64,000 bases of DNA. Source: Pseudomonas sp. RIT-PI-AD (GTDB lineage Bacteria > Pseudomonadota > Gammaproteobacteria > Pseudomonadales > Pseudomonadaceae). The stretch spans positions 310,001 to 374,000 of the forward strand of contig NZ_JANZKU010000001.1 of assembly GCF_025642785.1 (NCBI RefSeq), in the 5' to 3' direction. The position numbers and the translations under genes are program-made. Shown here in pieces: positions 9,679-19,621 of the stretch (the first letter of the stretch is position 1; each line of letters opens with the position of its first letter). The notes below the pieces were generated by a model that did not search any database, was not told the origin of the DNA, and saw only the letters and a program-made list of their open reading frames with translations.

Positions 9679-10077
9679 TTGCTGGAGATCGCGCTGATCG
9701 GCCTTGCAGTCTTCTGCTTCGCGTTGTTGGGCGGCACCTGTCTTTGGCTGGCGATGAGCCTGCGTCAGCAGGCGCAATTGCAGCTGGAGCGCGATGCGCT
9801 GCGCGATCAACGGATCAAGGAACTCGGCAAGCGCTTGGATACCTACCTGACCGGTAGCGTGCGCATGGGGGAAGAGCTGCAGGACCTGCGGCGCATCGTG
9901 GCGCCCTTGCCCGACAAGCTCAGCCAGATCGAGCAGCGCGATCCCAACAGCCTGTCCTTCACCCAGGCCGCCCGCCTGGTGGGGATGGGCGCCAGCGTCG
10001 ACGACCTCACCCACTCCTGCGGCCTCTCCAAGGCCGAAGCGGAACTGGTCAGCAAGCTGCACCAAGTCCGGCGCTGA
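9679..10077 (+). CDS. DUF2802 membrane-anchored protein of the che cluster
   Basis: A 132-residue protein with one N-terminal membrane helix (about residues 3-25) and a helical cytoplasmic part. It ends in a helix-turn-helix-like stretch (QAARLVGMGASVDDLTHSCGLSKAEAEL) typical of DUF2802, a family often found beside cheW in pseudomonads. The start is a TTG one base after the cheW stop, which implies translational coupling. Function is not established; location suggests flagellar or chemotaxis work. Confidence 0.85.
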   Translation: MLEIALIGLAVFCFALLGGTCLWLAMSLRQQAQLQLERDALRDQRIKELGKRLDTYLTGSVRMGEELQDLRRIVAPLPDKLSQIEQRDPNSLSFTQAARLVGMGASVDDLTHSCGLSKAEAELVSKLHQVRR

Positions 10078-10090
10078 CCCATTCATTCGC

Positions 10091-10429
10091 TCACCGCGGC
10101 GGCCCCAGCAGTGGCAGCGGCGGAGGACTCACATCCCGCTCGTTTTCCCTTTCGCTGAAGCCTTCCGGACACTTTCCTTTTAGGTACCAGGCAAACGCGA
10201 TGATTTCCGCGATGGTGCGATACAGCGCCTCCGGGATCGCGTTGCCCAGCTCCAGGCGGGCGAGCAGGCGCACCAGCTCGGCGTTCTCGTAGATGGGCAC
10301 GTCGTATTGCCGCGCGATGGCGAGGATTTCCTCCGCCAAGGCGTCGTCGCCCTTTGCGCTGAGGCTGGGGGCGCTTTGCCCGTCATAGGACAGCGCAATC
10401 GCCTGGCGCGGTGTCTTGGTATCGCTCAT
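10091..10429 (-). CDS. FlhB C-terminal-domain-like protein (FhlB)
   Basis: A 112-residue protein matching only the cytoplasmic export-switch domain of FlhB (IALSYDG, AKGDDALAEEILAIAR, VPIYENAELVRLL). It lacks the membrane part and the NPTH self-cleavage motif. Such short FlhB homologues can partly replace the FlhB tail in other bacteria. It overlaps the stop of the FliK-like gene (ATGA), so the two form one minus-strand operon that converges on the che genes 13 bases away. Confidence 0.85.
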   Translation of the reverse strand: MSDTKTPRQAIALSYDGQSAPSLSAKGDDALAEEILAIARQYDVPIYENAELVRLLARLELGNAIPEALYRTIAEIIAFAWYLKGKCPEGFSERENERDVSPPPLPLLGPPR

Positions 10430-11964
10430 GCGGTTTCGTCGATCCAGCGTTGTTCCAGGGAGGTCCGCGTACCTTGCGGCGGCGTGCCTTGCCGGCATGC
10501 CAGCTCGCCCACGGACAAGCCGGCGGCGAGCAGGCGGTCCCGCAGGTTGGGCAGTTCGCCGTCGATCAGGCGCGCGGTGTTCTCCCGCTCCGCCCACATC
10601 TGGCTGGAGATGTTGCCGCGCAACAGTTGCGCCTGGACCTGAAGGGGGCCGAGCGGCGCCAGGTCGAAGGCCAGCTCGACACGCCACATGGGGTCTTTCT
10701 GCTCGTTTTTCTGAGCCGTCTCTTCCCGCTGCACCTTTACCTGCAGCGGTATGACGTCCTGCTGCTGGCGCATGGGCAGCTCCAACTGCCAGGTGGTCAC
10801 CAGGTTGCCGTCCGGACCCACCTGGCTCTGCGCCAGGCTGGACAATTGATGGGTCTGCAAGCGCGAGACCGCGGCGGCGGCGAGTTTCAGCAGGCCCTCC
10901 AGGTCCCCTTCGTTTTCCATCGCCTGCACCAGCCGGGTCGGTAGCGGGAAGCTCAGGCCTTGTTGGCGCAAGCCATTCTGTCCCAGGGCGCCGAGGGCAT
11001 TGCGCAGGAAAGCCGGCAAGGCCTGGGTGAAGACGGCCGCGGAATTGGCGGAGGAGGGCAGGGCCGCCCCGGCGCCGGGCAGATTGGGTAGCAACTGAGC
11101 GATCAGGCGCAGCAGGTTGGCTTTCAAATCCTGGGAAAGCGCGGCGGTCTGCCCCGCCAGCAACTTGGCTTCCAACAGCAGGCCGCTATCGCCCATGGCC
11201 TTGGACAGCCTGCCAGGGTCGCCAAGGCTATGGATGTCCGGCAGCGAGTCCAGCAAATCCCCCAGAGAAGCTTTGAGGTCGTCGGGAAGGTCGGCGCCAC
11301 CCAAGCCCTGGAGCGCCTTCACCAGGGTATCCAGGGAGCCCTGGCGGCTTTGCTGGCCGGCCAGTTGCTGGCTGACTTCCAACTGGTCGAGCTGGCTGGT
11401 CAGCGGCATGAACAGCAGGGACTGGGCGTCGCGCACCTGGGCGGTCAGCAGGCTGCCCAGGGGCAGCGCCTGGGGGCTGTCCAGGGCGATGCGCTGGCCC
11501 GCCAGGGGGCCATCGAGCAATTTGGCGACGAGGCGAAACAGTGTCTGCTGGGTTTGTTCCTGGAGGATCTGCTGGCTGCCGACCACCTTGCCTTGCAGCA
11601 GGGTGCCCACCGGGATCTGGTCGAGATCGAGGCTTTCCAGCGGTTGCTCGCTGCCGGGCAGCAAGGCCATCGCCAGGCGGGTTTCGGACAGCGCGGTGAC
11701 GCTCAATGCGGTGCCGGGGGGAAGGGGGCGCGCGCTGTCGGCCTGGACGGTCGCCTCACGGCCGTTGTCCAGGGTCAGCTTGAGCAGCACCTGGAAGCTC
11801 TGGGCACCTTCCTCGACGGCGATCACTTCCGCGTTCGCGCTCTGTCCGGGAGCGAGCAGGCCTTCCAGCGGCTGCAGGAGTTTCAGCGCGAGATCGGTAC
11901 CGGCGCCGATGCGTGCCGGTGGCGGACTCGGAGGAATGGCGCGAGGGCTGCTGATTTCGGACAT
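10426..11964 (-). CDS. FliK-like hook-length control domain protein
   Basis: A 512-residue protein, Gln/Leu-rich over most of its length. Its C-terminal domain resembles the FliK substrate-specificity domain ([39 protein letters not shown]). Pseudomonads have another, true FliK in the fli region, so this is a second FliK-type protein. Its pairing with a FlhB-tail-like protein suggests they act together on export switching (inference). The ATG at 11964 has an in-frame GTG directly before it at 11967; either could start. Confidence 0.8.
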   Translation of the reverse strand: MSEISSPRAIPPSPPPARIGAGTDLALKLLQPLEGLLAPGQSANAEVIAVEEGAQSFQVLLKLTLDNGREATVQADSARPLPPGTALSVTALSETRLAMALLPGSEQPLESLDLDQIPVGTLLQGKVVGSQQILQEQTQQTLFRLVAKLLDGPLAGQRIALDSPQALPLGSLLTAQVRDAQSLLFMPLTSQLDQLEVSQQLAGQQSRQGSLDTLVKALQGLGGADLPDDLKASLGDLLDSLPDIHSLGDPGRLSKAMGDSGLLLEAKLLAGQTAALSQDLKANLLRLIAQLLPNLPGAGAALPSSANSAAVFTQALPAFLRNALGALGQNGLRQQGLSFPLPTRLVQAMENEGDLEGLLKLAAAAVSRLQTHQLSSLAQSQVGPDGNLVTTWQLELPMRQQQDVIPLQVKVQREETAQKNEQKDPMWRVELAFDLAPLGPLQVQAQLLRGNISSQMWAERENTARLIDGELPNLRDRLLAAGLSVGELACRQGTPPQGTRTSLEQRWIDETA

Positions 11965-11993
11965 CACTGGCTACAACCTGTCGAAAAGCCCGC

Positions 11994-12021
11994 TTCGGGG
12001 TCGGGATATGCCATGTATAAT
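11994..12021 (+). promoter_or_regulatory. Candidate sigma-70 promoter for the ccm operon
   Basis: A perfect -10 hexamer TATAAT lies at 12016-12021, 16 bases after a weak -35 (TTCGGG, 11994-11999). It is about 155 bases before the ccmA start, in the intergenic stretch between the minus-strand fliK-like gene and ccmA. The match rests mainly on the -10. Confidence 0.5.
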
Positions 12022-12175
12022 GCCGCCCCGTCCGGGCGGCCGCATCGACCTGTTTCACTATAGCGGCCGCCGCCCCACTGACTTGAATGCACGGCCGCCG
12101 CGCCGCTGTTCGCCCAGCCTAGCCCTTGCAGACGCGCACGTCGCCTTCATTCCGTTTCGTTGGATAGCCATTGCC

Positions 12176-12805
12176 GTGACCCTTCCCTTTCTCGAAACCC
12201 TGGATCTCGCCTGCGAGCGGGATTGGCGGTTGCTGTTCGAGGGCCTGGAGCTGCGCTTGCGGGCGGGCGAGATGTTGCAGGTGAGCGGGCCCAACGGCAG
12301 CGGCAAGACCAGCCTGTTGCGCCTGCTCGCCGGGTTGATGTCGCCGAGCGCCGGCGAGGTCCGCCTGCATGGCCGGCCGATCCGCCGCGGAAGCCTCGGT
12401 GGCGAACTGCTGTGGATCGGCCACGCCGCCGGCATAAAGGGTTTACTCAGCGCCGAGGAGAACCTGGCCTGGCTTTGCGCATTGCATCGGCCGGCGACCA
12501 GGGAAGCGATCTGGCGGGCCCTGGCCGAAGTGGGGCTGCGCGGTTTCGAGGATGTGCCCTGCCATACGCTGTCCGCCGGTCAGCAACGGCGGGTCGCGCT
12601 GGCGCGGCTGTATCTGGATGCGCCGGCTTTGTGGATACTCGACGAGCCTTTCACCGCCCTGGACAAGCAGGGCGTGTCGCAACTGGAGGCTCATCTGGCG
12701 CGGCATTGCGAGGCCGGAGGGTTGGTGGTGTTGACCACCCATCACAGCCTTCTGGAAAAGCCGTCCGCCTATCGCGAGCTTGACCTGGGGCAGCGTGCCG
12801 CATGA
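12176..12805 (+). CDS. ccmA: Haem exporter ATP-binding subunit CcmA
   Basis: A 209-residue ABC ATPase that, with CcmB, drives release of holo-CcmE from CcmCD during cytochrome c maturation. Walker A is GPNGSGKTS, the signature is [11 protein letters not shown] and Walker B is ALWILDEPF. The GTG at 12176 begins a normal-length CcmA; the frame is open far upstream only because it overlaps the opposite-strand fliK-like gene. Its stop overlaps the ccmB start (ATGA). Confidence 0.95.
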   Translation: MTLPFLETLDLACERDWRLLFEGLELRLRAGEMLQVSGPNGSGKTSLLRLLAGLMSPSAGEVRLHGRPIRRGSLGGELLWIGHAAGIKGLLSAEENLAWLCALHRPATREAIWRALAEVGLRGFEDVPCHTLSAGQQRRVALARLYLDAPALWILDEPFTALDKQGVSQLEAHLARHCEAGGLVVLTTHHSLLEKPSAYRELDLGQRAA

Positions 12806-13473
12806 CGAGTCCCTTTATGCTGCTCATCGCCCGCGAGGCGCGGTTGCTGTGCCGGCGGCCGGCCGAAGTGGCCAATCCGCTGGTGTTCTTCGCCATCGTG
12901 GTAGCGCTGTTCCCGTTGGCGGTGGGGCCGGAGATGCAGCAGTTGCAGAGTCTCTCGCCCGGGCTGGTATGGGTCGCCGCCCTGCTGGCGGTCTTGCTGT
13001 CCCTGGACGGGCTGTTTCGCAGTGATTTCGAGGACGGCTCGCTGGAGCAGTGGGTCGTTTCGTCGCACCCCCTGCCGCTTCTGGTTCTGGCGAAGGTGCT
13101 GGCACACTGGTTGTTTTCCGGGCTGGCGCTGGTGCTGTTGGCGCCTCTGCTCGCGCTGATGCTGGGGCTGCCCGGGCGCTGTCTGCCGGTGCTCCTGCTG
13201 TCGCTCTTGCTGGGTACCCTGGCGCTGAGCCTGCTCGGCGCGGTGGGCGCGGCGCTCACCGTCGGGCTCAAGCGCGGCGGTCTGCTGCTGGCGTTGCTGA
13301 TCCTGCCGCTATACATCCCGGTGCTGATCCTCGGCAGCGGGGCGTTACAGGCGGCATTGCAAGGATTGCCGAGTGCCGGTCACCTGCTGTGGCTGGCCAG
13401 CCTCACCGCCCTGGTGGTGACGCTGACACCTTTTGCGATCGCCGCCGGCCTGACCATCAGCGTCGGCGAATAA
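12802..13473 (+). CDS. ccmB: Haem exporter permease CcmB
   Basis: A 223-residue integral membrane protein with about six hydrophobic segments and the family's N-terminal [18 protein letters not shown]. It is the membrane partner of CcmA. The gene is coupled to ccmA by a 4-base overlap and followed by ccmC after 11 bases. Length is normal for the family. Confidence 0.95.
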   Translation: MTSPFMLLIAREARLLCRRPAEVANPLVFFAIVVALFPLAVGPEMQQLQSLSPGLVWVAALLAVLLSLDGLFRSDFEDGSLEQWVVSSHPLPLLVLAKVLAHWLFSGLALVLLAPLLALMLGLPGRCLPVLLLSLLLGTLALSLLGAVGAALTVGLKRGGLLLALLILPLYIPVLILGSGALQAALQGLPSAGHLLWLASLTALVVTLTPFAIAAGLTISVGE

Positions 13474-13484
13474 GAAATGACCGG

Positions 13485-14249
13485 ATGACCCTGATGAACT
13501 GGACGTGGTTTCACAAGCTCGGCTCGCCCAAATGGTTCTACGAGATCAGCGGCCGCTGGCTGCCGGGGTTCGCCTGGGCGGCGGCGGTCCTGCTGGCGGT
13601 CGGCATGGTCTGGGGCCTGGCCTTCGCGCCGCCGGACTACCAGCAGGGCAACAGCTTTCGCATCATCTACATCCACGTGCCGGCGGCCCTGCTGGCCCAA
13701 TCCATCTACCTGATGCTGGCGGTCGCCGGGGTGGTCGGCCTGGTGTGGAAGATGAAGCTGGCCGACGTGGCCTTGCGCCAGGCCGCGCCCATCGGCGCCT
13801 GGATGACCTTCGTCGCCCTGCTCACCGGGGCGATCTGGGGCAAGCCGACCTGGGGCGCCTGGTGGGTATGGGACGCGCGCCTGACTTCCATGCTGATCCT
13901 GCTGTTTCTCTATTTCGGGGTGATCGCCCTCGGCCAGGCGATTGGCAACCGCGACAGTTCGGCCAAGGCCTGCGCGGTGCTGGCCATCGTCGGGGTGATC
14001 AACATCCCGATCATCAAGTACTCGGTGGAGTGGTGGAACACCCTGCACCAGCCCGCCACCTTCAAGATCACCGAGAAGCCGGCGATGCCGGTGGAAATGT
14101 GGCTGCCGCTGCTGGTCATGGTGCTGGGTTTCTACTGTTTCTTCGCCGCCGTGCTGCTGACGCGCATGCGGCTCGAGGTGCTTCGCCGGGAGGCGCGCAG
14201 CAGCTGGGCGAAGGCCGAGATCCGGGTCCGGGTGGAGGGCATCCGATGA
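13485..14249 (+). CDS. ccmC: Haem-handling protein CcmC
   Basis: A membrane protein that presents haem to CcmE in the periplasm. The tryptophan-rich WWD motif is visible ([13 protein letters not shown]), as are flanking periplasmic histidines (IYIHVPAA and the [11 protein letters not shown] region). With the ATG at 13485 it has 254 residues; a second in-frame ATG at 13494 gives the more usual MNWTWFHK start, and the sequence does not settle which is used. The stop overlaps the ccmD start. Confidence 0.94.
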   Translation: MTLMNWTWFHKLGSPKWFYEISGRWLPGFAWAAAVLLAVGMVWGLAFAPPDYQQGNSFRIIYIHVPAALLAQSIYLMLAVAGVVGLVWKMKLADVALRQAAPIGAWMTFVALLTGAIWGKPTWGAWWVWDARLTSMLILLFLYFGVIALGQAIGNRDSSAKACAVLAIVGVINIPIIKYSVEWWNTLHQPATFKITEKPAMPVEMWLPLLVMVLGFYCFFAAVLLTRMRLEVLRREARSSWAKAEIRVRVEGIR

Positions 14250-14422
14250 GTTTCCCGTCCTTCGCCGAATTCTTCGCCATGGGCCACCATGGTCTGTACG
14301 TCTGGACCTCCTACGGCATCACCCTGGCGGTGCTGGGCCTCAATGCCGTATTGCCGGTCCTGGCCCGCCGGCGTTACCTGCAAGACGAGGCGCGTCGCCT
14401 GCGCCGGGAGAACGCACCGTGA
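14246..14422 (+). CDS. ccmD: Small haem-exporter subunit CcmD
   Basis: A 58-residue protein with one membrane helix (about residues 17-40), a conserved [12 protein letters not shown] segment and a basic C-terminal tail. It stabilises CcmC-CcmE and is needed to release holo-CcmE. Both ends overlap its neighbours by 4 bases (ccmC stop and ccmE start), so translation is tightly coupled. Confidence 0.93.
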   Translation: MSFPSFAEFFAMGHHGLYVWTSYGITLAVLGLNAVLPVLARRRYLQDEARRLRRENAP

Positions 14423-14868
14423 ACGCCGTCCGCAAGAAGCGCCTGTACATCGTCCTCGGCATCCTGGCGGGCGTCGGCATCGCCGTGGCCCTGGCGCTGT
14501 CCGCCCTGCAACAGAACATCAACCTGTTCTATACGCCGACCCAGATCGCCAACGGCGAAGCGCCGACCGACACCCGCATCCGTGCCGGCGGCATGGTGGA
14601 GAAAGGCTCGCTGAAACGTTCGGGGGATTCCCTCGACGTGCAGTTCGTGGTCACCGATTTCGCCAAGGAAGTCACCATCCGCTACCGGGGCATCCTGCCC
14701 GACCTGTTCCGCGAGGGGCAGGGCATCGTCGCCCTGGGCAAGCTCGGCGCCGACGGGGTGATGGTGGCCGATGAAGTCCTCGCCAAGCACGACGAGAAGT
14801 ACATGCCGCCGGAGGTCACCAAGGCCCTCAAGGACAGCGGCAACATGCAATCGACGAAGGAGGGCTGA
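14419..14868 (+). CDS. ccmE: Haem chaperone CcmE
   Basis: A 149-residue periplasmic haem chaperone anchored by an N-terminal helix (residues 9-30). The covalent haem ligand is H124 in [10 protein letters not shown], and Y128 is the conserved axial ligand. The beta-barrel OB-fold segment lies in between. The start is a GTG that overlaps the ccmD stop. The C-terminal tail is short and charged. Confidence 0.96.
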   Translation: MNAVRKKRLYIVLGILAGVGIAVALALSALQQNINLFYTPTQIANGEAPTDTRIRAGGMVEKGSLKRSGDSLDVQFVVTDFAKEVTIRYRGILPDLFREGQGIVALGKLGADGVMVADEVLAKHDEKYMPPEVTKALKDSGNMQSTKEG

Positions 14869-14870
14869 AC

Positions 14871-16838
14871 ATGATCCCCGAACTGGGACATCTGGCGTTG
14901 ATCCTCGCCTTTTGCTTCGCCGTGGTCCAGGCCAGCCTGCCGCTGATCGGAGCCTGGCGCGGCGACCGGCAGTGGATGGGCCTGGCACAGCCGGCCGCCT
15001 GGGCGCAATTCGCCTTTCTGGTGTTCGCCTTCGCCTGCCTGGCGCAGGCATTCCTGACGGACGATTTTTCCGTCGCCTACGTGGCGAGCAACTCCAACAG
15101 CTCGCTGCCCTGGTTCTACAAGTTCAGCGCCGTATGGGGCGCCCACGAGGGCTCGTTGCTGCTGTGGGCGTTGATCCTCGGCGGCTGGACCTTCGCGGTA
15201 TCGATCTTCTCGCGGCAACTGCCCGAGGTGATGCTGGCGCGGGTGCTGGCGGTGATGGGGATGATCAGCGTCGGTTTTCTGCTGTTCCTGATCATCACCT
15301 CGAACCCCTTCAGTCGGCTGTTGCCGCAGGTGCCGGCGGACGGCAACGACCTCAACCCGCTGCTGCAGGACTTCGGCCTGATCGTCCACCCGCCGATGCT
15401 CTACATGGGTTACGTCGGCTTCTCGGTGGCCTTCGCCTTCGCCATCGCCGCGCTGCTCGGCGGTCGCCTCGACGCCGCCTGGGCGCGCTGGTCGCGGCCT
15501 TGGACCATCGTCGCCTGGGCCTTTCTCGGCATCGGCATCGTGCTCGGCTCCTGGTGGGCCTACTACGAGCTGGGCTGGGGCGGTTGGTGGTTCTGGGACC
15601 CGGTGGAGAACGCCTCCTTCATGCCCTGGCTGGTGGGTACGGCGCTGATCCATTCGCTGGCGGTGACCGAGAAGCGCGGCGTGTTCAAGAGCTGGACGGT
15701 GCTGCTGGCGATCGCCGCGTTCTCCCTCAGCCTGCTCGGGACTTTCCTGGTCCGCTCCGGGGTGCTGACCTCGGTGCACGCCTTCGCCTCGGACCCGGCG
15801 CGCGGCGTGTTCATCCTGGTCTTCCTGCTGGTGGTGGTCGGCGGTTCCCTGACCCTGTTCGCGATTCGCGCGCCGGTGGTCAAGAGCCAGATCGGCTTCG
15901 CCCTCTGGTCGCGGGAAACGCTGTTGCTGGCGAATAACCTGGTGCTGGTGGTGGCGGCCTCGATGATTCTCCTCGGCACCCTGTATCCGCTGATCCTCGA
16001 CGCCTTGAGCGGCGCCAAGCTGTCCGTCGGGCCGCCCTATTTCAATGCGCTGTTCGTGCCCCTGATCGCGGTGCTGATGCTGGTGCTGGCGGTGGGGGTG
16101 CTGGTGCGCTGGAAGGACACGCCGTTCAAATGGCTGCTGGGAATGCTCGGCTCGGTGCTGCTGGGAAGCGTGGCGATCGGCCTGCTCGCGGCTTTCGTCC
16201 TCGGCGACTTCCATTGGGCGGTGCTCGCCGTCTGCATGCTGGCGGCCTGGGTGGTCCTCGCCGGCGTCCGCGACCTGCTGGACAAGACCCGCCACAAGGG
16301 GCTGATCGCCGGAATGCGCGGGCTCACCCGCAGCTACTGGGGCATGCAACTGGCCCATGCGGGCATCGCCGTATGCGCCCTGGGCGTGGTGCTGTCCAGC
16401 CAGTACAGCGCCGAGCGCGACCTGCGCATGGAGCCGGGCGAATCCATCGAGCTGGCGGGCTATCGCTTCGTCTTCGAGGGCGCCGAGCACCACGAGGGAC
16501 CGAACTTCACCTCGGACCGCGGTACCCTGCGGGTCCTCGAGGATGGCCGCGAGGTGGCGCTGCTGCACCCGGAGAAGCGCCTGTACAACGTGCAGCGTTC
16601 GATGATGACCGAAGCGGGAATCGATGCCGGCTTCACCCGCGACCTTTACGTGGCGCTCGGCGAGCCCTTGGAGAACGGCGCTTGGGCGGTTCGCGTGCAC
16701 GTCAAACCCTACGTGCGCTGGATTTGGATCGGCGGCTTGCTGATGAGCGGCGGCGGCCTGCTGGCGGCCCTCGACCGGCGCTACCGGATCAAGATGAAGA
16801 CCCGCGTGCGCGAGGCCCTGGGTCTCGCCGGAGCCTGA
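14871..16838 (+). CDS. ccmF: Cytochrome c haem lyase subunit CcmF
   Basis: A 655-residue polytopic protein that, with CcmH and CcmI, attaches haem to apocytochrome CxxCH motifs. The WWD signature GWGGWWFWDPVENASFMPW is near residues 235-255, and the C-terminal periplasmic domain follows a late membrane segment (AHAGIAVCALGVV). It starts 2 bases after ccmE. Length is normal. Confidence 0.96.
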   Translation: MIPELGHLALILAFCFAVVQASLPLIGAWRGDRQWMGLAQPAAWAQFAFLVFAFACLAQAFLTDDFSVAYVASNSNSSLPWFYKFSAVWGAHEGSLLLWALILGGWTFAVSIFSRQLPEVMLARVLAVMGMISVGFLLFLIITSNPFSRLLPQVPADGNDLNPLLQDFGLIVHPPMLYMGYVGFSVAFAFAIAALLGGRLDAAWARWSRPWTIVAWAFLGIGIVLGSWWAYYELGWGGWWFWDPVENASFMPWLVGTALIHSLAVTEKRGVFKSWTVLLAIAAFSLSLLGTFLVRSGVLTSVHAFASDPARGVFILVFLLVVVGGSLTLFAIRAPVVKSQIGFALWSRETLLLANNLVLVVAASMILLGTLYPLILDALSGAKLSVGPPYFNALFVPLIAVLMLVLAVGVLVRWKDTPFKWLLGMLGSVLLGSVAIGLLAAFVLGDFHWAVLAVCMLAAWVVLAGVRDLLDKTRHKGLIAGMRGLTRSYWGMQLAHAGIAVCALGVVLSSQYSAERDLRMEPGESIELAGYRFVFEGAEHHEGPNFTSDRGTLRVLEDGREVALLHPEKRLYNVQRSMMTEAGIDAGFTRDLYVALGEPLENGAWAVRVHVKPYVRWIWIGGLLMSGGGLLAALDRRYRIKMKTRVREALGLAGA

Positions 16839-16842
16839 GCCG

Positions 16843-16875
16843 ATGACGACGATATCCCTGGAGATGGCCTTTTGA
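16843..16875 (+). other. Ten-codon mini-ORF overlapping the ccmG start
   Basis: Between ccmF and ccmG an ATG at 16843 opens a 10-codon frame (MTTISLEMAF). Its stop TGA (16873-16875) overlaps the ccmG TTG start (16872-16874) as TTGA. The arrangement mimics start-stop coupling, so reading it could feed ribosomes to the weak TTG. There is no clear ribosome binding site for the mini-ORF itself. Confidence 0.3.
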
Positions 16876-17399
16876 GACGTTTGATCCTGCTGGTACCGCT
16901 GGCGATTTTCCTCGGCATCGCCCTGTTTCTCTACCGGGGCCTGTTCCTCGACCCGGCCGAGCTGCCGTCGGCGTTGATCGGCAAGCCGTTGCCGGCGTTT
17001 TCCCTGCCGGCGGTCGACCTGCCGGGCACGACCTACAGCGAGGCCGACCTCAAGGGCCCGGCGCTGGTCAACGTGTGGGCGACCTGGTGCGTGGCCTGCA
17101 AGGTCGAGCACCCGGTGTTGAACGCGCTGGCCGGACGCGGCGTGGTCATCTACGGGGTGAACTACAAGGATGAGACGGCCGCCGCGCAGACTTGGCTGAA
17201 GGACTTCCACAACCCCTACCGCCTGAACGTCGCCGATGTCCAGGGCAGCCTCGGCCTGGACCTGGGGGTCTACGGCGCGCCGGAGACCTTCCTGATCGAC
17301 AAGCACGGGGTGATTCGTCACAAGTACGTCGGGGTCATCGACGAACGCGTCTGGCGGGAGCAGCTCGCGGCCCTCTACCAAGGGCTGGTGGACGAATGA
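16872..17399 (+). CDS. ccmG: Thiol:disulfide interchange protein CcmG (DsbE)
   Basis: A 175-residue membrane-anchored thioredoxin-fold protein that keeps apocytochrome cysteines reduced. It has an N-terminal helix (residues 4-20) and the redox motif C73-V-A-C76 in VWATWCVACKVEH. The TTG at 16872 is preceded by GGAGA at 16859-16863 (8-base spacing). The stop overlaps the ccmH start. Confidence 0.95.
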   Translation: MRRLILLVPLAIFLGIALFLYRGLFLDPAELPSALIGKPLPAFSLPAVDLPGTTYSEADLKGPALVNVWATWCVACKVEHPVLNALAGRGVVIYGVNYKDETAAAQTWLKDFHNPYRLNVADVQGSLGLDLGVYGAPETFLIDKHGVIRHKYVGVIDERVWREQLAALYQGLVDE

Positions 17400-17884
17400 A
17401 GCGCTGGCTGCTCGCGATGGTCTTCGGCCTCGGCGCCAGTTGCGGCGCCCATGCCGCCATCGATACCTTTACCTTCGCCAGCGATGCCCAGCGCGAGCGC
17501 TTCCACGAGCTGACCAAGGAGCTGCGCTGCCCGAAGTGCCAGAACCAGGACATCGCCGATTCCAATGCGCCCATCGCCGCCGACCTGCGTCGGGAAATCC
17601 ACCGCATGCTGGAGCAGGGCCAGAGCGACGAGCAGATCGTCGAGTTCCTGGTCGCCCGCTACGGCGACTTCGTCCGCTATAAACCGCCCCTGGATGCCCG
17701 CACCGCGTTGCTCTGGTACGGCCCGGCCGGCCTGCTCCTCGCCGGCGTGCTGGGGCTCGGGGTGATCGTGGTGCGCCGCCGTCGGGTGGAGAACGCGCCG
17801 GCCGACGCCCGGCTCACCGACGACGAACGCCTGCGGCTCGCCGCATTGCTCGCTCAAGAAGAACGGGATACTCAAGACCGATGA
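17396..17884 (+). CDS. ccmH: Cytochrome c maturation thiol-oxidoreductase CcmH (CcmL-type)
   Basis: A 162-residue protein with a signal peptide (cleavage near GAHAA). The conserved redox pair C45/C48 lies in LRCPKCQNQ, and one membrane helix runs about residues 103-124. It works with CcmG and CcmF at the haem ligation step. CcmH and CcmI are separate genes here, unlike the fused E. coli CcmH. Its end overlaps ccmI by 4 bases. Confidence 0.95.
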   Translation: MKRWLLAMVFGLGASCGAHAAIDTFTFASDAQRERFHELTKELRCPKCQNQDIADSNAPIAADLRREIHRMLEQGQSDEQIVEFLVARYGDFVRYKPPLDARTALLWYGPAGLLLAGVLGLGVIVVRRRRVENAPADARLTDDERLRLAALLAQEERDTQDR

Positions 17885-19086
17885 TCGATTTCTGGCTTCC
17901 CGCCGGCCTCATGTTGCTGGTGGCCCTGGCTTTTCTGGCGATTCCCGCGCTGCGGGGGCGCAAGGTTCAGGCGGAGGAGGATCGCACCGCGCTGAACGTC
18001 AGCCTCTACCAGGAGCGCCAGGCCGAGCTGCAGGCGCAGCATGCCGCCGGCACCCTCAGCCTCGAACAGCTGGAAGCCGGCCGCGCCGAAGCCGCGCGGG
18101 AGCTGTTGGCCGACACCGAAGGTGCGGAAATACGCCGCGAATCGCGGCTCGGCCGCTGGGCGCCGCTGTCGGCGGCGCTGCTGGTTCCGCTCTGCGCCCT
18201 CGGGCTCTACCTGCATTGGGGCGCCAGCGGCAAGGTCGAGCTGGCGCGGGAAATGCGCGAAGCGCCGCGCTCCCTGGAGGAAATGACCGCGCGCCTGGAG
18301 CGTGCGGTGGAGCTCCAGCCGGACTCCGCCGAAGGCTGGTATTTCCTCGGCCGCAGCTACATGGCCCAGGAGCGCCCCGCGGATGCGGCGAAGGCCTACG
18401 AACGCGCGGTAGGCCTGGCCGGGCGGCAACCGGAATTGCTCGGCCAATGGGCCCAGGCGCGCTATTTCGCCGCCGGCAAGCGATTCGACGAATCGGTCAA
18501 GGTCCTCACCGACGAAGCCCTGCGCGGCGATCCCCAGGAAGCCACCAGCCTCGGCCTGCTCGGCATCGCCGGCTTCGAAAGCGGCGACTACCGCCAAGCC
18601 ATCGATTATTGGCAGCGGCTGCTTGCGGTCTTGCCGGAGGGCGATCAGTCCCGTGCGGCGATCCAGGGCGGCATCGAGCGGGCGCGGGAACAGCTCGGGG
18701 CACGTGGCGAACCGACCGAGGTGCCCGCCGTGGCCAGTGCCGGCCCGGTGCTCAAGGCGCACGTGGAGCTGGCGGCGGCCCTCAAGGACAAGGTCGAGCC
18801 GGGGGATAGCGTGTTCGTCTTCGTGCGCGCCGCGTCGGGCCCGCCGATGCCCCTGGCGGCGAAGCGCATGACGGTGGCGGATCTGCCCGCCGAGGTCAGC
18901 CTGAGCGACGCCGACGCGATGATGCCGCAGTTGAAGATGTCCCAGTTTCCCCAGGTCCAACTGGTGGCGAGGATTTCCCGCCAGGGCGACGCGACGCGTG
19001 GCGAATGGATCGGCCGCAGCCCGACGCTGTCGAACCAGACGCAGGAACCCCTGAACCTGATCATCGACGGTCCCGACGCCAAGTGA
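17881..19086 (+). CDS. ccmI: Apocytochrome chaperone CcmI (CycH), TPR protein
   Basis: A 401-residue protein with two N-terminal membrane helices (about 5-22 and 95-112). A run of tetratricopeptide repeats follows ([25 protein letters not shown] and following), and then a C-terminal beta-rich domain. It presents apocytochrome c to the CcmFH ligase. It is the last canonical gene of the ccm operon. Confidence 0.94.
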   Translation: MIDFWLPAGLMLLVALAFLAIPALRGRKVQAEEDRTALNVSLYQERQAELQAQHAAGTLSLEQLEAGRAEAARELLADTEGAEIRRESRLGRWAPLSAALLVPLCALGLYLHWGASGKVELAREMREAPRSLEEMTARLERAVELQPDSAEGWYFLGRSYMAQERPADAAKAYERAVGLAGRQPELLGQWAQARYFAAGKRFDESVKVLTDEALRGDPQEATSLGLLGIAGFESGDYRQAIDYWQRLLAVLPEGDQSRAAIQGGIERAREQLGARGEPTEVPAVASAGPVLKAHVELAAALKDKVEPGDSVFVFVRAASGPPMPLAAKRMTVADLPAEVSLSDADAMMPQLKMSQFPQVQLVARISRQGDATRGEWIGRSPTLSNQTQEPLNLIIDGPDAK

Positions 19087-19115
19087 GGCGGGCGGGCCCG
19101 TTCTGGAGTCCGCCC

Positions 19116-19520
19116 ATGTCGTCCCGTATCCATTTCCCGCTCGCCTGTGCCTTGTTTCTCGGGCTTGGCGGTTGCACCTTCCATCGTCAGGCGCCCGATG
19201 CCGGGCCGCCGCCACCGACGCAGTCGATTCCCCGCGAATCGGCGCCGCCGAGCGTGCCGGCACCGGAAGCATCCGTCCCTGCTACACCCGGCCGCAGCAA
19301 GACCCACTCGCGCTACGCGCCGCCGCCCGGTGGCCAGAGCTACTGGGATAACGCGCTGGGCGTGTACGTGCTCGAAGGCACGCCCGATCTCTACTACCGC
19401 GAGCGCGTGTACTACCGCTGGCAGGACGGTTGGAGCGAATCGGAGTCGCCGCAAGGTCCCTGGCAACCGACCGATATCAATGGCGTGCCCGCCGGCCTGG
19501 GGCGCCATTACGCGCAGTGA
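19116..19520 (+). CDS. Small proline-rich lipoprotein of unknown function
   Basis: A 134-residue protein with a lipoprotein signal (hydrophobic ACALFLGLGGC, lipobox Cys near residue 21). A Pro-rich stretch follows, then a tyrosine/tryptophan-rich C-terminal part (YYRERVYYRWQDGW). The position 29 bases after ccmI suggests it may be the last gene of that transcript. I do not recognise a characterised family. Confidence 0.8.
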   Translation: MSSRIHFPLACALFLGLGGCTFHRQAPDAGPPPPTQSIPRESAPPSVPAPEASVPATPGRSKTHSRYAPPPGGQSYWDNALGVYVLEGTPDLYYRERVYYRWQDGWSESESPQGPWQPTDINGVPAGLGRHYAQ

Positions 19521-19554
19521 GCCGCTCCGGCTTCGCCAATGAGCCGGCAAAAGA

Positions 19555-19580
19555 AAGGCCGCGTCGAAACGCGGCCTTCT
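19555..19580. terminator. Bidirectional intrinsic terminator
   Basis: A perfect 10-bp stem (AAGGCCGCGT / ACGCGGCCTT) with a CGAA tetraloop lies between the convergent lipoprotein gene and sbp. A-rich sequence on the left and a short T-rich run on the right allow it to work on both strands. Confidence 0.85.
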
Positions 19581-19621
19581 CCAGGTAACGGGACGCCGCC
19601 AGGGCAGGCGGCGCCGGCGAC

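Noticed and set aside
14682-17381. An 899-codon minus-strand frame opposite ccmE-ccmF-ccmG
   Set aside because: Antisense shadow with repetitive Gln/His/Arg/Asp composition; ccm genes explain the region fully.
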